Shown one piece after another: positions 6,499-13,913 of a stretch of DNA of 16,850 nucleotides (the first letter of the stretch is position 1; each line of letters begins with the position of its first letter). The DNA is from Haloarculaceae archaeon (GTDB lineage Archaea > Halobacteriota > Halobacteria > Halobacteriales > Haloarculaceae): contig JAHENO010000121.1 in the NCBI GenBank assembly GCA_018609945.1, positions 1-16,850 of the forward strand. Direction: 5' to 3'. A program made the translations under genes and the position numbers. The notes under the pieces are model-generated. The model was not told the DNA's origin. It searched no databases and saw only the letters and a list, made by a program, of their open reading frames with translations.

Positions 6499-7416
6499 CT
6501 ACCCGTCGAGATACCCCAGGACGCCCCTGACGTTCATCGCCATCTTCGCCCGGGCGGTCGACTCGCCCCAGACCGCGGCGCTGTCGGGCCGGACTTCGTC
6601 GATCCGTTCGACGAAGTGCTGGACGACGGCCTCGTCGTCGGCGAACCGCTCGCGGGCGCGCTCGACGTCGGCAACCCACTCACCGAGCGCGTCGGCGTAG
6701 GTCCCGAGCAGGTCGCCGGGTTCCCAGGCGCCGAAGTGCCCCAGATACAACGCCGACGGGTCCAGATCAGCGAGCAGGTCGGCGTCGGCGAGACATTGCT
6801 CCAGGTCGAACGTCGGCGGCGGCGTCTCGGGGTAGGGGGCGTCGAGGCCAGCGGCGTAGGAGCCGGCGGCGTCGGCGGTGAAGACGCCGTCCGAGACGGG
6901 GTCGTAGAGGGCCACCTGGTGGGGGGCGTGGCCCGGAACGTGGTGGACCGAGAGGGTCCGGTCGCCGAGGTCCATCTCGTCGCCGTCGGACAGTTCGACC
7001 ACGCGCTCCTCGGGAACCGGGCGCGGTTCGGCGTAGTAGTCGATCAGGTCGCCGACGGCCGCCTTCGTCCCCTGCCAGAGTTGCCCGGGGTCGACGAGGT
7101 GCGGGGCGCCGATCCCGTGGACGTACACCTCGCTATTCGGGCACTCGGCGGCGAGGTAGCCGGCGCCGCCCGCGTGGTCGAGGTGGACGTGGGTCGGCAC
7201 GATACAGGCCAGTTCGTCACGGTCGATCCCGACCTCGGCCATCGCGTCGAGGACGAGGTCGGTGTCGGTGCCGATGCCCGTATCGACGAGAGCGGGCCGG
7301 TCGGTGTCGAGGATGTACACGGTGCCGTACTCGGCAGTACCGTAGACGCCCGTATCGACGTAGTAGACGTCGGTGCTGTCGCCGGCGGTCGCCTCCTGGA
7401 GATCGCCAACTGCCAT
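6499..7416 (-). CDS. metallo-beta-lactamase-fold hydrolase
   Basis: 305-residue binuclear metal hydrolase of the MBL superfamily. The metal ligands are all present in order: THVHLDH (His76, His78, Asp80, His81), His165 in HVPGHAPHQ, Asp184 in FTADAAG and His228 in YLGHFG. After the core a helical C-terminal part (about 235-305) follows, as in glyoxalase-II-like and related archaeal MBL proteins, but without the residues that would settle a thioester substrate. The ATG at 7416 begins at the domain; a longer open frame to 7509 is basic and unlike the protein. A weak GCTTTTGC box sits about 28 bases upstream, and a stronger TATTATAA near 7515 could give a leadered transcript. First gene of a likely pair with the GNAT gene. 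Confidence 0.88.
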   Translation of the reverse strand: MAVGDLQEATAGDSTDVYYVDTGVYGTAEYGTVYILDTDRPALVDTGIGTDTDLVLDAMAEVGIDRDELACIVPTHVHLDHAGGAGYLAAECPNSEVYVHGIGAPHLVDPGQLWQGTKAAVGDLIDYYAEPRPVPEERVVELSDGDEMDLGDRTLSVHHVPGHAPHQVALYDPVSDGVFTADAAGSYAAGLDAPYPETPPPTFDLEQCLADADLLADLDPSALYLGHFGAWEPGDLLGTYADALGEWVADVERARERFADDEAVVQHFVERIDEVRPDSAAVWGESTARAKMAMNVRGVLGYLDG

Positions 7417-7801
7417 GTTGGGGTGGCCGTCGCGCCCGAGCAAAAGCGTTCGCCTCGCGATCCGGGTCCGCGAACCGGCCCACCAGGCGGGCCAACAAAT
7501 CACTAGCAAGTGTTATAATACCAGATTTATTTATTTTTGTATATTTGCCAGATTGAGTTACTTTCGATAGTAGTGTTCCAAAGGTTTGCTCTGACTTTCG
7601 CGTATTCGCTACGAACGAACAGCGTTCTGAGACCGGAGGAACAATCTTCTAATACAAGGCGACGGTAGTGAATCGAATTCGATGCTGGGATATATATTAT
7701 TTTTATACAGTGAAAATTTTTTCGATGGTTTTTGGCTGGCAGTAGCCATCGTCGGTAGCGTTCGCGGGCAATCGTGTCTCCCACCCCGGGGCACGTTCTC
7801 C
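7417..7801. other. 385-bp gene-free, AT-rich intergenic stretch
   Basis: No credible coding frame: the open frames crossing it are shadows of the aldolase or basic junk. About 7505-7560 and 7675-7735 are markedly AT-rich against GC-rich neighbours. They include runs such as TTATTTATTTTTG, a perfect palindrome ATCGAATTCGAT (7672-7683) and TATATATTATTTTTATA. It contains TATA-like sites on both strands (minus-strand TATTATAA near 7515 could serve the MBL gene). The stretch just beyond the aldolase stop holds A/T tracts (7706-7735), but no clear hairpin terminator. No tRNA-like fold or transposase fragment was seen. Confidence 0.6.
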
Positions 7802-8620
7802 TTATCGGTCCCAGACCTCGGCAGCAGCGGCGCCCTCGTGGACGATCCGGTCGAGTGCGTCGACGGTGCGGGCGGGGTTCTCGGACTGCCAGATGCCCCG
7901 GCCGATCATCAGTCCGCGGGCGCCGGCGTCGATGGCGCCTTCGACCGCCTCCAGCAGGCTGTAGGTCGTGCCCGTCCGCGGCCCACCCAGGACCATCACT
8001 GGTACCGGCGTGTTGTCGACGATCTGCCCGAAGGTCTCGGGGTCGCCGGTGTAGGGTGCCTTGAGGATGTCCGCGCCGTACTCCCAGCCCATCCGGAGGG
8101 CGTCCGCGACGTATTCCGGGTCGGACTCGAGTTCGCCGGGGACGCGTTCGCCCCACATCACCGGTTCGACCACCAGCGGAACGCCGGTCCCGCGCAGCTG
8201 CTCGGCCAGGCGGCCGATGTAGGCGACGTTTCGCCGGAAGGTCGCGGCGTCGTCGCGGCCGAATACGAGCACGGTCTTGACCCCCGCGGGGTCGAACTCG
8301 CGGAGAAACGCCGCGTCGAAGGCAGGCGTCCAGATGTCCGACCCGTCGTCCCGGCCGGGGCGGGTCGACCACGTGACGACGTCCGCGGTGAGCACCACCT
8401 CGACGCCCGCACGGCCGAGGGTGTCGCTGTACTGGCGGGCGAAGTGGGGGCCCACCAGCACCGCGTCGGGGTCACCGGCGAGCACCCGGTCGAGCGTCTC
8501 GGCGGGATTCTCGAACTGGTCGGGTGCGCCCAGCGTCAGCCCGTGGTCGAGCGCTACGACTACCGAATTCCCGGAGGGAGTGTCGAACAAGGTGCTGGCT
8601 GTCATTCCGCTTACGCTCAT
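7802..8620 (-). CDS. class I aldolase of the DhnA/LacD (DeoC/LacD) family
   Basis: 272-residue TIM-barrel Schiff-base aldolase. Signature features: VALDHGLTLG (22-31) with the D-H-G found in archaeal class I fructose-bisphosphate aldolases and LsrF; VEPVMWGERV (151-160); Schiff-base Lys187 in ADILKAPYTGD; phosphate-binding LGGPRTGT (211-218) and GLMIGRGIW (236-244). The family also includes ADH synthase (aromatic pathway), LsrF and tagatose/sulfofructose aldolases, so the substrate is not fixed by sequence. Linkage to a sugar ABC importer, a PfkB kinase and a DeoR repressor argues for cleaving a phosphorylated keto-sugar. The ATG at 8620 was chosen because a TATA element lies about 26 bases upstream (leaderless); a GTG at 8626 and an ATG at 8605 are alternatives. 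It starts 37 bases after the permease stop: same operon, with a possible extra promoter. Confidence 0.88.
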   Translation of the reverse strand: MSVSGMTASTLFDTPSGNSVVVALDHGLTLGAPDQFENPAETLDRVLAGDPDAVLVGPHFARQYSDTLGRAGVEVVLTADVVTWSTRPGRDDGSDIWTPAFDAAFLREFDPAGVKTVLVFGRDDAATFRRNVAYIGRLAEQLRGTGVPLVVEPVMWGERVPGELESDPEYVADALRMGWEYGADILKAPYTGDPETFGQIVDNTPVPVMVLGGPRTGTTYSLLEAVEGAIDAGARGLMIGRGIWQSENPARTVDALDRIVHEGAAAAEVWDR

Positions 8621-8635
8621 CGACACGGCCCGGCT

Positions 8636-8649
8636 ACAAAACTTTAATC
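8636..8649 (-). promoter_or_regulatory. promoter element of the aldolase gene
   Basis: Minus-strand GATTAAAGTTTTGT in the 37-base gap after the permease. Its TTAAAG part is centred about 26 bases before the ATG at 8620. Thirteen of fourteen bases match the element before the binding-protein gene (10985-10998), suggesting a common promoter or factor. Confidence 0.5.
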
Positions 8650-8657
8650 GTTGGGAG

Positions 8658-9677
8658 TCAGGATTCGGTGATCAGCCGCTGGCGGATGCGCTCTTCCATC
8701 GTGTAGACGATGATCGCGATCAGCAACACCAGGCCGTTGATGACGTCGACCGCGGTCGCTTCGACCCCGGTGAGCACGAGCGCCGACTCGACCGCCGCCA
8801 GCAGGATCACGCCGCCGGCCGCGCCGATGACGTGTCCCCGGCCGCCGAACAGGCTGACGCCACCGATGACGGCGGCGGCGAAGGCCGGGAAGACGTCGTT
8901 CTCCCCGATCGTCGGCGGAGCGACCCCGAGAAAGCCCGTGTACAGGAGCCCGCCGAGTGCGCTCAACACGCCCGAGAGCACGTACACGAGGATGACCACG
9001 CGGGTCGTGTTGATCCCCGACTCCATCGCGGCGTGTTTGTTCCCGCCGACGGCGTAGATGGCCCGGCCGGTCGCGGAGTACTTCAGCCAGACGCCGAACG
9101 CCGCGTACAACACCGCCATGAGGACGATCGCGATCGGGACCGACCCGAGTTGTCCGCCGCCCGGGTAGAGGTACACCTCGGGGAGGCCGGTCAGCGCCGA
9201 CGTCGACAGCAGCTTGATGCTCCCGCTGAGTATCATCAGCATCGCGAGCGTCTGGAGGAAGGGGTTGACGCCGATGTACGTGATCGAGACGCCGTTGACG
9301 AGGCCGACGGCCGCGCCCACGGCGAGGACGAGCAGGATGCCGACGAACCCCGACAGTCCGGGGAAAATTTCGGTGAGGACGAGCGCGGTCAGGATCGCCG
9401 AGAACCCGGCGGTGGCCCCGACCGACAGGTCGAAGTGGCCGCTCAGCAGACACAGCGACTCCCCGAGGACGATCGCCGAGAGCGCCGCCGTCCCGAACAG
9501 CATCGCACGGATATTGCCCGAGGAACTGAACTCGGGGACGATCAGGGCGAAGATGACCGAGGTGACCAGCAGGATCGGCCATATCATGTTGTCGAGCGCG
9601 AACAGGACGGCCTCGGTCCTGTCGACGTCGAACGTGCGCCGCAACCGCCCTCGGACGTCGCTGGCGCCGGTCGACAT
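8658..9677 (-). CDS. sugar ABC transporter permease, RbsC/FrcC type
   Basis: 339-residue integral membrane protein of the BPD_transp_2 family, which forms the channel of ribose/fructose/AI-2-type importers. An N-terminal cytoplasmic arm (1-26) is followed by about eight to ten hydrophobic segments. Family hallmarks seen: LSGHFDLSVGATAGFSA (the G-x-x-DLSVG loop), GLVNGVSITYIGVNPFLQTLA, YAVGGNKHAAMESGIN (cytoplasmic coupling loop), AAVIGGVSLFGGRGHVIGA, and a C-terminal helix ending EERIRQRLITES. The ATG at 9677 starts three bases after the binding-protein stop, so the two are translated from one mRNA. Only one permease gene is present, so the channel should be a homodimer. Confidence 0.93.
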   Translation of the reverse strand: MSTGASDVRGRLRRTFDVDRTEAVLFALDNMIWPILLVTSVIFALIVPEFSSSGNIRAMLFGTAALSAIVLGESLCLLSGHFDLSVGATAGFSAILTALVLTEIFPGLSGFVGILLVLAVGAAVGLVNGVSITYIGVNPFLQTLAMLMILSGSIKLLSTSALTGLPEVYLYPGGGQLGSVPIAIVLMAVLYAAFGVWLKYSATGRAIYAVGGNKHAAMESGINTTRVVILVYVLSGVLSALGGLLYTGFLGVAPPTIGENDVFPAFAAAVIGGVSLFGGRGHVIGAAGGVILLAAVESALVLTGVEATAVDVINGLVLLIAIIVYTMEERIRQRLITES

Positions 9678-9680
9678 GAC

Positions 9681-10943
9681 CTACTCGAGGTTTCCCCAGA
9701 TGTAGGGCACGTCGGCGTTCTCCTCGGTCACGACGACGTGGTTGGTCTTGAAGAACGTCTGGGTCCCGTCGTCGAACTCCAGTTCCTCGATCTGTGCGGG
9801 CGCCCACAGCGGTTCCGCCCAGGGATCGATGCCGGCGTGTGTGTTCCCGGTCGAGATGGTGAGGTCGTCGGCCGTGATCTCCTGTCCGGGCTCGGGGATG
9901 ACGCTGTCGTCCATCCCGGCGTCCAGGTAGTCGACCATGTACTTCATCGTGATCGGCGCGTAGAAGAGGTTTGGCTGGTCGATCGCGGCGTCGAAGAAGC
10001 CGTCCCGGATCTCCCCGAGGGTCGTCGGACCCGCGTCCAGCCCCACGGTCGTGATGTGGCCCTCGTTGCCGACCGGTTCCTTGACACCCTCGTTCTCGAA
10101 CGCCGTCATCGCCGCGAGCCCGGACAGCAGGTCCGGACAGTAGATGGCGTCGAAGTCGTCGTTCTGCTGGAGTTGCGTCGTGATCTTGTTGGCCGCGTCC
10201 TCCTGGGACTGGTCGTACTCGAGCTGGCTGATGACCTCGATGTCGGAGTACTCCGAGATACCCTCCTGGAACCCCTCGTGGCGCTGGACGAACGTCTCCG
10301 ATTTCTGCGGGAGCAACACCTCGACGACCGTTCCCTCGGGGGCGCCGAAGCGTTCCTCGAGCAGGTCCGCCAGCGTGTCCGCCGCTGCCGAGGCCGCCGC
10401 GGCGTTCCCGAAGGCGGTGAACATCGGCACGTCGCTGGTGGCCGCTGTGGAGTTGGCCGTGAACACCGGGACGTTCTCCTCGGCAGCGTCCTCGACCATC
10501 GTGACTGCGGCGTCGGACTGCACCGGGCTGGTCAGGATGGCGTCGACGTCCTGCTGGAGGAGGCTCCTGACGTCGTTTATTTGCTTGGTGATGTCGAACT
10601 CGCCGTCGGTGATCGTCAGTTCCAGGCCACGGTCCTCGGCGTACCACTCGGCGCCACTCCGGAAGGCGCCCATCCACGGGTCGCCGCCCAGACCCATGAT
10701 GGCGAACCCGATGTGGTACGATCCGTCGCTGCTGCCGTCGCCGCCGTCGGTCGACCCGCCGTCGCCACCGCCGCCATCGCCGCCATCGCCGTCGCCGTCG
10801 CCGCCGCTATCGCCGTCACCGCCGTCGCTCGGCGTCGCCGTTCCGCCATCGCTGCCATCCCCGCCGTCACCGGAACAGCCGGCGAGCGTGACTGTGGACG
10901 ATGCCCCGAGCACCTTCAGGAGGGTGCGCCTGTTGAGAGTCAT
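9681..10943 (-). CDS. Tat-lipoprotein sugar-binding protein, ribose-type (Peripla_BP_4)
   Basis: 420-residue solute-binding protein that captures the substrate outside the cell. The leader carries twin arginines (NRRTLLK, residues 4-10), a hydrophobic stretch, and the lipobox LAGC with lipid-attachment Cys23, the usual haloarchaeal Tat plus lipid-anchor design. Residues 24 to about 62 are a Gly/Asp/Ser linker. The fold then begins YHIGFAIMGLGGDPW, with characteristic family segments VDAILTSPVQSDA, NVPVFTANS, VQRHEGFQEG, FDAIYCPDLLSG and TTVGLDAGPTT. It is longer than E. coli RbsB because of the linker and a C-terminal tail (PAQIEELEFDDG onward). The ATG at 10943 is fixed by the leader. First gene of a binding protein, permease, aldolase run, divergent from the ATPase. 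Confidence 0.93.
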   Translation of the reverse strand: MTLNRRTLLKVLGASSTVTLAGCSGDGGDGSDGGTATPSDGGDGDSGGDGDGDGGDGGGGDGGSTDGGDGSSDGSYHIGFAIMGLGGDPWMGAFRSGAEWYAEDRGLELTITDGEFDITKQINDVRSLLQQDVDAILTSPVQSDAAVTMVEDAAEENVPVFTANSTAATSDVPMFTAFGNAAAASAAADTLADLLEERFGAPEGTVVEVLLPQKSETFVQRHEGFQEGISEYSDIEVISQLEYDQSQEDAANKITTQLQQNDDFDAIYCPDLLSGLAAMTAFENEGVKEPVGNEGHITTVGLDAGPTTLGEIRDGFFDAAIDQPNLFYAPITMKYMVDYLDAGMDDSVIPEPGQEITADDLTISTGNTHAGIDPWAEPLWAPAQIEELEFDDGTQTFFKTNHVVVTEENADVPYIWGNLE

Positions 10944-10949
10944 ACTCGA

Positions 10950-10970
10950 TCGTGGGAGGTTTTCCCACGA
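10950..10970. promoter_or_regulatory. perfect palindrome between promoter and start of the binding-protein gene
   Basis: TCGTGGGA (10950-10957), a five-base spacer, then TCCCACGA (10963-10970): eight-base perfect arms. It lies between the TATA element (10985-10998) and the ATG at 10943 and covers the expected transcription start. A further exact half-site TCCCACGA is at 11032-11039 in the same divergent region. It fits a dimeric repressor operator, perhaps for the DeoR-type protein at 13143 (inference). As RNA it would form a hairpin six bases before the start codon. Confidence 0.55.
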
Positions 10971-10984
10971 CATACGTTCCGCGG

Positions 10985-10998
10985 ACAAAACTTAAATC
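10985..10998 (-). promoter_or_regulatory. promoter element of the binding-protein operon
   Basis: Minus-strand GATTTAAGTTTTGT. Its ATTTAAG part is a good haloarchaeal TATA box that would start transcription near 10967, giving a leader of about 20-25 bases without a Shine-Dalgarno. It matches the aldolase element at 8636-8649 in 13 of 14 bases. Confidence 0.6.
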
Positions 10999-11022
10999 TT
11001 CCCCGGGGCAGCCGAGACGGCG

Positions 11023-11067
11023 ACGGCCCGGTCCCACGATGGACCCGCAAGGCAATCGTCGGGCCGT
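11023..11067. repeat. GC-rich inverted repeat in the divergent intergenic region
   Basis: ACGGCCCG (11023-11030) and CGGGCCGT (11060-11067) form eight-base perfect arms around 29 bases that hold one TCCCACGA half-site. The right arm lies just upstream of the ATPase TATA box, so it could contribute to divergent regulation. In DNA this GC-rich an eight-base match can also be chance. Confidence 0.35.
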
Positions 11068-11074
11068 GCGGTAC

Positions 11075-11081
11075 GTTTATG
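11075..11081 (+). promoter_or_regulatory. TATA box of the ATPase gene
   Basis: GTTTATG, centred about 27-28 bases before the ATG at 11106, implying a leaderless transcript for the ATPase gene. Confidence 0.55.
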
Positions 11082-11105
11082 TGCCGGCACACCGCCCCAC
11101 CGTGT

Positions 11106-11879
11106 ATGAGCGCTCCGCTGGTCGAGGCACGCGGCGTCACCAAGAATTTCGGCAACATCACCGCCCTCGACGGCGTCGATCTGACGCTCCGGGAGGGTGA
11201 AATCCTGGGGCTGCTCGGCGACAACGGCTCGGGGAAGTCCACGATGGTGAAGATACTGGTGGGCATCCACGAGCCCAACGCCGGCGAGGTACGGATACGC
11301 GGCGAGCAGGTCGACATCAGCGGGCCCAAGGACGCACGCGACCACGGCATCGCGACGGTATACCAGGACCTCGCGCTCGTCGACGAACTCTCGGTCGCGG
11401 AAAACATCTTCCTCGGCCGGATGCCCCGCAAGTCGGTCGCGGGAGTCGTCTCCGTCATCGATTACGACAGGATGCGCGAGGAGGCCGAGCGCATCCTGCG
11501 CGAGCGCCTGAACATCCGCCTCGACCCGACCACGAGAGTCGAATTCCTCTCCGGCGGCGAGCGCCAGGCCGTTGCCATCGCCCGGGCGCTGGTCACCGAC
11601 CCCGACATCGTCATCATGGACGAGCCGACGTCCGCGCTCTCGGCTGACTCGACGGCCAGGGTCCGGGACCTCATCCGGTCGCTCCGGGCCGAGGGGATCA
11701 CGATTCTCATCATCAGCCACGACCTCAACGAGGTGTTCGAACTCGCCGACCGGATCACCGTCCTCGACAACGGGAACCTCGTGGGATCGGTCGACATCGA
11801 CGAGGTCGTCGAGGACGACGTCGTGAAGATGATGATGTCCGGCTCGATGCCCCAGGAGACGGCGGCCGAGAGCGCGTAG
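11106..11879 (+). CDS. sugar ABC transporter ATP-binding protein, single-domain RbsA/FrcA type
   Basis: 257-residue ATPase that powers the importer whose permease and binding protein are divergent at 8658 and 9681. All motifs are intact: Walker A GDNGSGKST (38-46), Q-loop YQD (Gln87), signature LSGGERQ (148-154), Walker B DIVIMDEP (167-174) and switch His205 (IISHD). The order and sequence are those of carbohydrate type-2 (CUT2) ATPases. RbsA/LsrA-type members usually carry two fused ATPase halves of about 500 residues; this one has only the N-terminal-like half, as in FrcA-type importers, so a homodimer is expected. The ATG at 11106 is the start of the domain and has a TATA box 27-28 bases upstream; a much longer open frame through the operon is shadow. 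Confidence 0.94.
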   Translation: MSAPLVEARGVTKNFGNITALDGVDLTLREGEILGLLGDNGSGKSTMVKILVGIHEPNAGEVRIRGEQVDISGPKDARDHGIATVYQDLALVDELSVAENIFLGRMPRKSVAGVVSVIDYDRMREEAERILRERLNIRLDPTTRVEFLSGGERQAVAIARALVTDPDIVIMDEPTSALSADSTARVRDLIRSLRAEGITILIISHDLNEVFELADRITVLDNGNLVGSVDIDEVVEDDVVKMMMSGSMPQETAAESA

Positions 11880-11912
11880 ACGCGGGGGACCGGCATCCGA
11901 CCGCCGTCGGGG

Positions 11913-11920
11913 AAAGTTTT
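11913..11920 (+). promoter_or_regulatory. candidate promoter of the PfkB kinase gene
   Basis: AAAGTTTT followed by AC, centred about 32 bases before the ATG at 11949. The same core (AAAGTTTT or TAAGTTTT) occurs in the aldolase and binding-protein promoters. The kinase could still be read mainly from the ATPase promoter across the 69-base gap. Confidence 0.35.
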
Positions 11921-11948
11921 ACTGCGGTGTCGCCACAGGCCTCGGAGT

Positions 11949-13079
11949 ATGAGTCACCGAGATATCGCGACGGATACCCGGGCAGCAGTCGACACCTGCC
12001 GGCGGGAACTCCCGCCGACGTTCGACGGTGCGGACCTCGCGTTCGGGTTCGATGGAATCGTCGACAACGTCAGGGTCATGGTCGAAACGCGCCACAGCCC
12101 CACCGAGTTCGACCGGCTGGAGACGCTGCGGGCGCTCCGGGACCGCATCGACGAATCGCTCGCTTCCGAGAGTTCGCTGACCGTCGAGTGGGAACTCGAG
12201 GGCACGCGCACGGGCGGGCACGCCTGTCACCTCTCGCGGGTGTTCACGGAACTCGGCGCGGAGACGACGATGGTGGGCATGTACGGGCGACCGCCGACGG
12301 AGCCGTTCACCTCGGAGTTCGCCGATTCCACGCTGGTTTCGGTCGGCGAACCCGGGTTCTGTGACGCCGTCGAGTTCGACGACGGGAAGCTGCTGCTCAC
12401 CCAGACCAGCGAGGCCGCCGGGCTGGACTGGCCGACGCTGTGCGAGCGAATCGACCCCGGCACTCTGGCCACACACCTCGACGGCGCCGACGTCTTCGGG
12501 GTCGGCTACTGGGCGATGACCTCGGCGCTCCCCTCGCTCGTGGCCTCGGTCGTCGCCGAGACCTGGGACCGCCAGGCCTCGCCTCCCGACTGCCTGTTTT
12601 TCGATCCCGGCGATATCCGCTCGCTGCCCGCGGAGACGCTCCGGGACGGCGCAGCCCATCTCGCCGAGGCCAACGAGACCGTCCCGGTGACGGTCAGCGC
12701 CAACCGGTCCGAGACGGAGGCGCTGGCGGCAGCCCTCGCGGGCGAGGAGCCCGACCGCCTCGTCGACGCTGCGGAGGCGGCCCGGGAAGGGCTGGGCGTG
12801 GACAGGTTCGTCGGTCACTCCGCCTCCAAGTCCGTGACCGTCTCCGACGCTGGCACGGCGGCGGTCGATGTGCCCCGGACCGATTCGCCAGCACTGACCA
12901 CCAGCGCCGGCGACCACTTCAACGCCGGATTCCTCCTGGGGCACCTCCTCGGTCTCCCGGACGGAGCCTGTACCGCGCTGGGCAACGCGACCGCGGGCAG
13001 GTTCGTGCGAACGGGGACGACGCCGACCTACGACGGAATCCAGGAGTTCGTCGACGGCTACCTCGACCGGTTCCACTAG
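11949..13079 (+). CDS. PfkB-family carbohydrate kinase
   Basis: 376-residue sugar kinase of the ribokinase/PfkB superfamily; it would phosphorylate the imported sugar with ATP. N-terminal AFGFDGIVDNV (31-41) replaces the usual G-E-x-x-D-x-I entry strand. The sugar-side double glycine is TRTGGHACHLSRVFTELGA (86-104), and VTVSANRSETEALA near residue 250 is the N-x-x-E region. The ATP-side motif is TSAGDHFNAGFLLG (318-331) with catalytic base Asp322; the normal GAGD reads SAGD. The chain is longer than ribokinase (about 310), with extra residues at the N-terminus and around 50-85. This divergence from named kinases means fructose, tagatose, ketodeoxy or other sugars are all open. The ATG at 11949 follows an AAAGTTTT promoter-like site. 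It converges on the repressor gene at 13143. Confidence 0.88.
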   Translation: MSHRDIATDTRAAVDTCRRELPPTFDGADLAFGFDGIVDNVRVMVETRHSPTEFDRLETLRALRDRIDESLASESSLTVEWELEGTRTGGHACHLSRVFTELGAETTMVGMYGRPPTEPFTSEFADSTLVSVGEPGFCDAVEFDDGKLLLTQTSEAAGLDWPTLCERIDPGTLATHLDGADVFGVGYWAMTSALPSLVASVVAETWDRQASPPDCLFFDPGDIRSLPAETLRDGAAHLAEANETVPVTVSANRSETEALAAALAGEEPDRLVDAAEAAREGLGVDRFVGHSASKSVTVSDAGTAAVDVPRTDSPALTTSAGDHFNAGFLLGHLLGLPDGACTALGNATAGRFVRTGTTPTYDGIQEFVDGYLDRFH

Positions 13080-13142
13080 CGCGTGACGGTGCCCGTCGCC
13101 GATGTCGCTGGTCCGTCGACCGACGTCTGGCCGGCGGTCAGG

Positions 13143-13913
13143 TCATCCCCGATCGCCGACCAGACACTCGGTCCCCGCCGCCTCGAAGGTATCGTGGAAC
13201 CGCTCGGGCATGGGTGCGTCGGTCACCACTGCACTGATTTCCTCGAGGGTGGCGAACTCCCGGAAAGTCCGCTCGCCGAATTTGGTGTGATCGGCAACGA
13301 CAACGGGCCGGACCGTCTTGGCGACGACGAGTTCCTTGAGGCCGGCCTCGTCCTCGACGGGAGCGGTCAGTGCCCCCTCGTCGGTGATGCCGTTGGTCCC
13401 GACGAACGCGAGGTCGAAGTTGGACGACCGGACGTACGACTCGGCGGTCGGCCCGACCAGTCCCATCGACTCCTCCCGGAACGCGCCACCGGTCATCCTG
13501 ACCATGCCGTCGTCCTTCCCGAGTTCGACTGCGAGCAACGGTGAGTTCGTGACGCTGACGAACGACCCGTCCTTGGGCGCCGCGCGGGCGATCTGGAGCG
13601 TCGTCGTCCCGGAGTCGAAGAAGACGATCTGTCCCTGCTGGATCTCCTGTATCGCCCGCCGCGCGATCGCGCGCTTGCGGTCGTGGCCCTCGACGACCTT
13701 CTGGTCGAACGGGCGTTCCGAACGGGCGGTCGTCGCCGGCATCGCCCCACCGTGGGTCCGCTCGATGAGGTCCCTGTCGGCCAGTTCGCGGAGGTCGCGC
13801 CTGATCGTCGACCCCGAGACGTCGAAGTGCTCGACTATCTCATCGACCGAGAGGCCGTTGCGGTCGGTGACGATCTCGACGATGCGGCGGCGCCGCGCCT
13901 CGGGCGCTGTCAC
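13143..13913 (-). CDS. DeoR/GlpR-family transcriptional regulator
   Basis: 256-residue one-component sugar repressor. The winged helix-turn-helix spans about 6-57 (RRIVEIVTDRN, LSVDEIVEHFDVSGSTIRRDL, ERTHGGAMP), the DeoR signature. The effector domain resembles a sugar-phosphate isomerase: FFDSGTTTLQIA (99-109), VTNSPLLAVEL, MTGGAFREESMGLVGP, FDLAFVGTNGI and VVADHTKFGERTF. Such proteins sense phosphorylated sugars, as GlpR does in haloarchaea. I chose the GTG at 13913 because homologous proteins begin right at this helix and because the 42-49 residues added by the ATG at 14039 or GTG at 14060 are arginine-rich and poor in acidic residues. It sits next to the kinase, tail to tail, and is the obvious candidate regulator of the importer, kinase and aldolase genes (inference). 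Confidence 0.9.
   Translation of the reverse strand: MTAPEARRRRIVEIVTDRNGLSVDEIVEHFDVSGSTIRRDLRELADRDLIERTHGGAMPATTARSERPFDQKVVEGHDRKRAIARRAIQEIQQGQIVFFDSGTTTLQIARAAPKDGSFVSVTNSPLLAVELGKDDGMVRMTGGAFREESMGLVGPTAESYVRSSNFDLAFVGTNGITDEGALTAPVEDEAGLKELVVAKTVRPVVVADHTKFGERTFREFATLEEISAVVTDAPMPERFHDTFEAAGTECLVGDRG

Noticed and set aside
10730..10870. Simple CCGCCGTCG-type repeats resembling a repeat array
   Set aside because: They are the codons of the Gly/Asp linker behind the lipobox of the binding protein; spacing is irregular and not CRISPR-like.
8277..11879. 1200-codon open frame on the plus strand running antisense to the aldolase, permease and binding-protein genes
   Set aside because: It exists because of GC-rich codon bias on the opposite strand; only its last 257 codons (the ATPase) are real.
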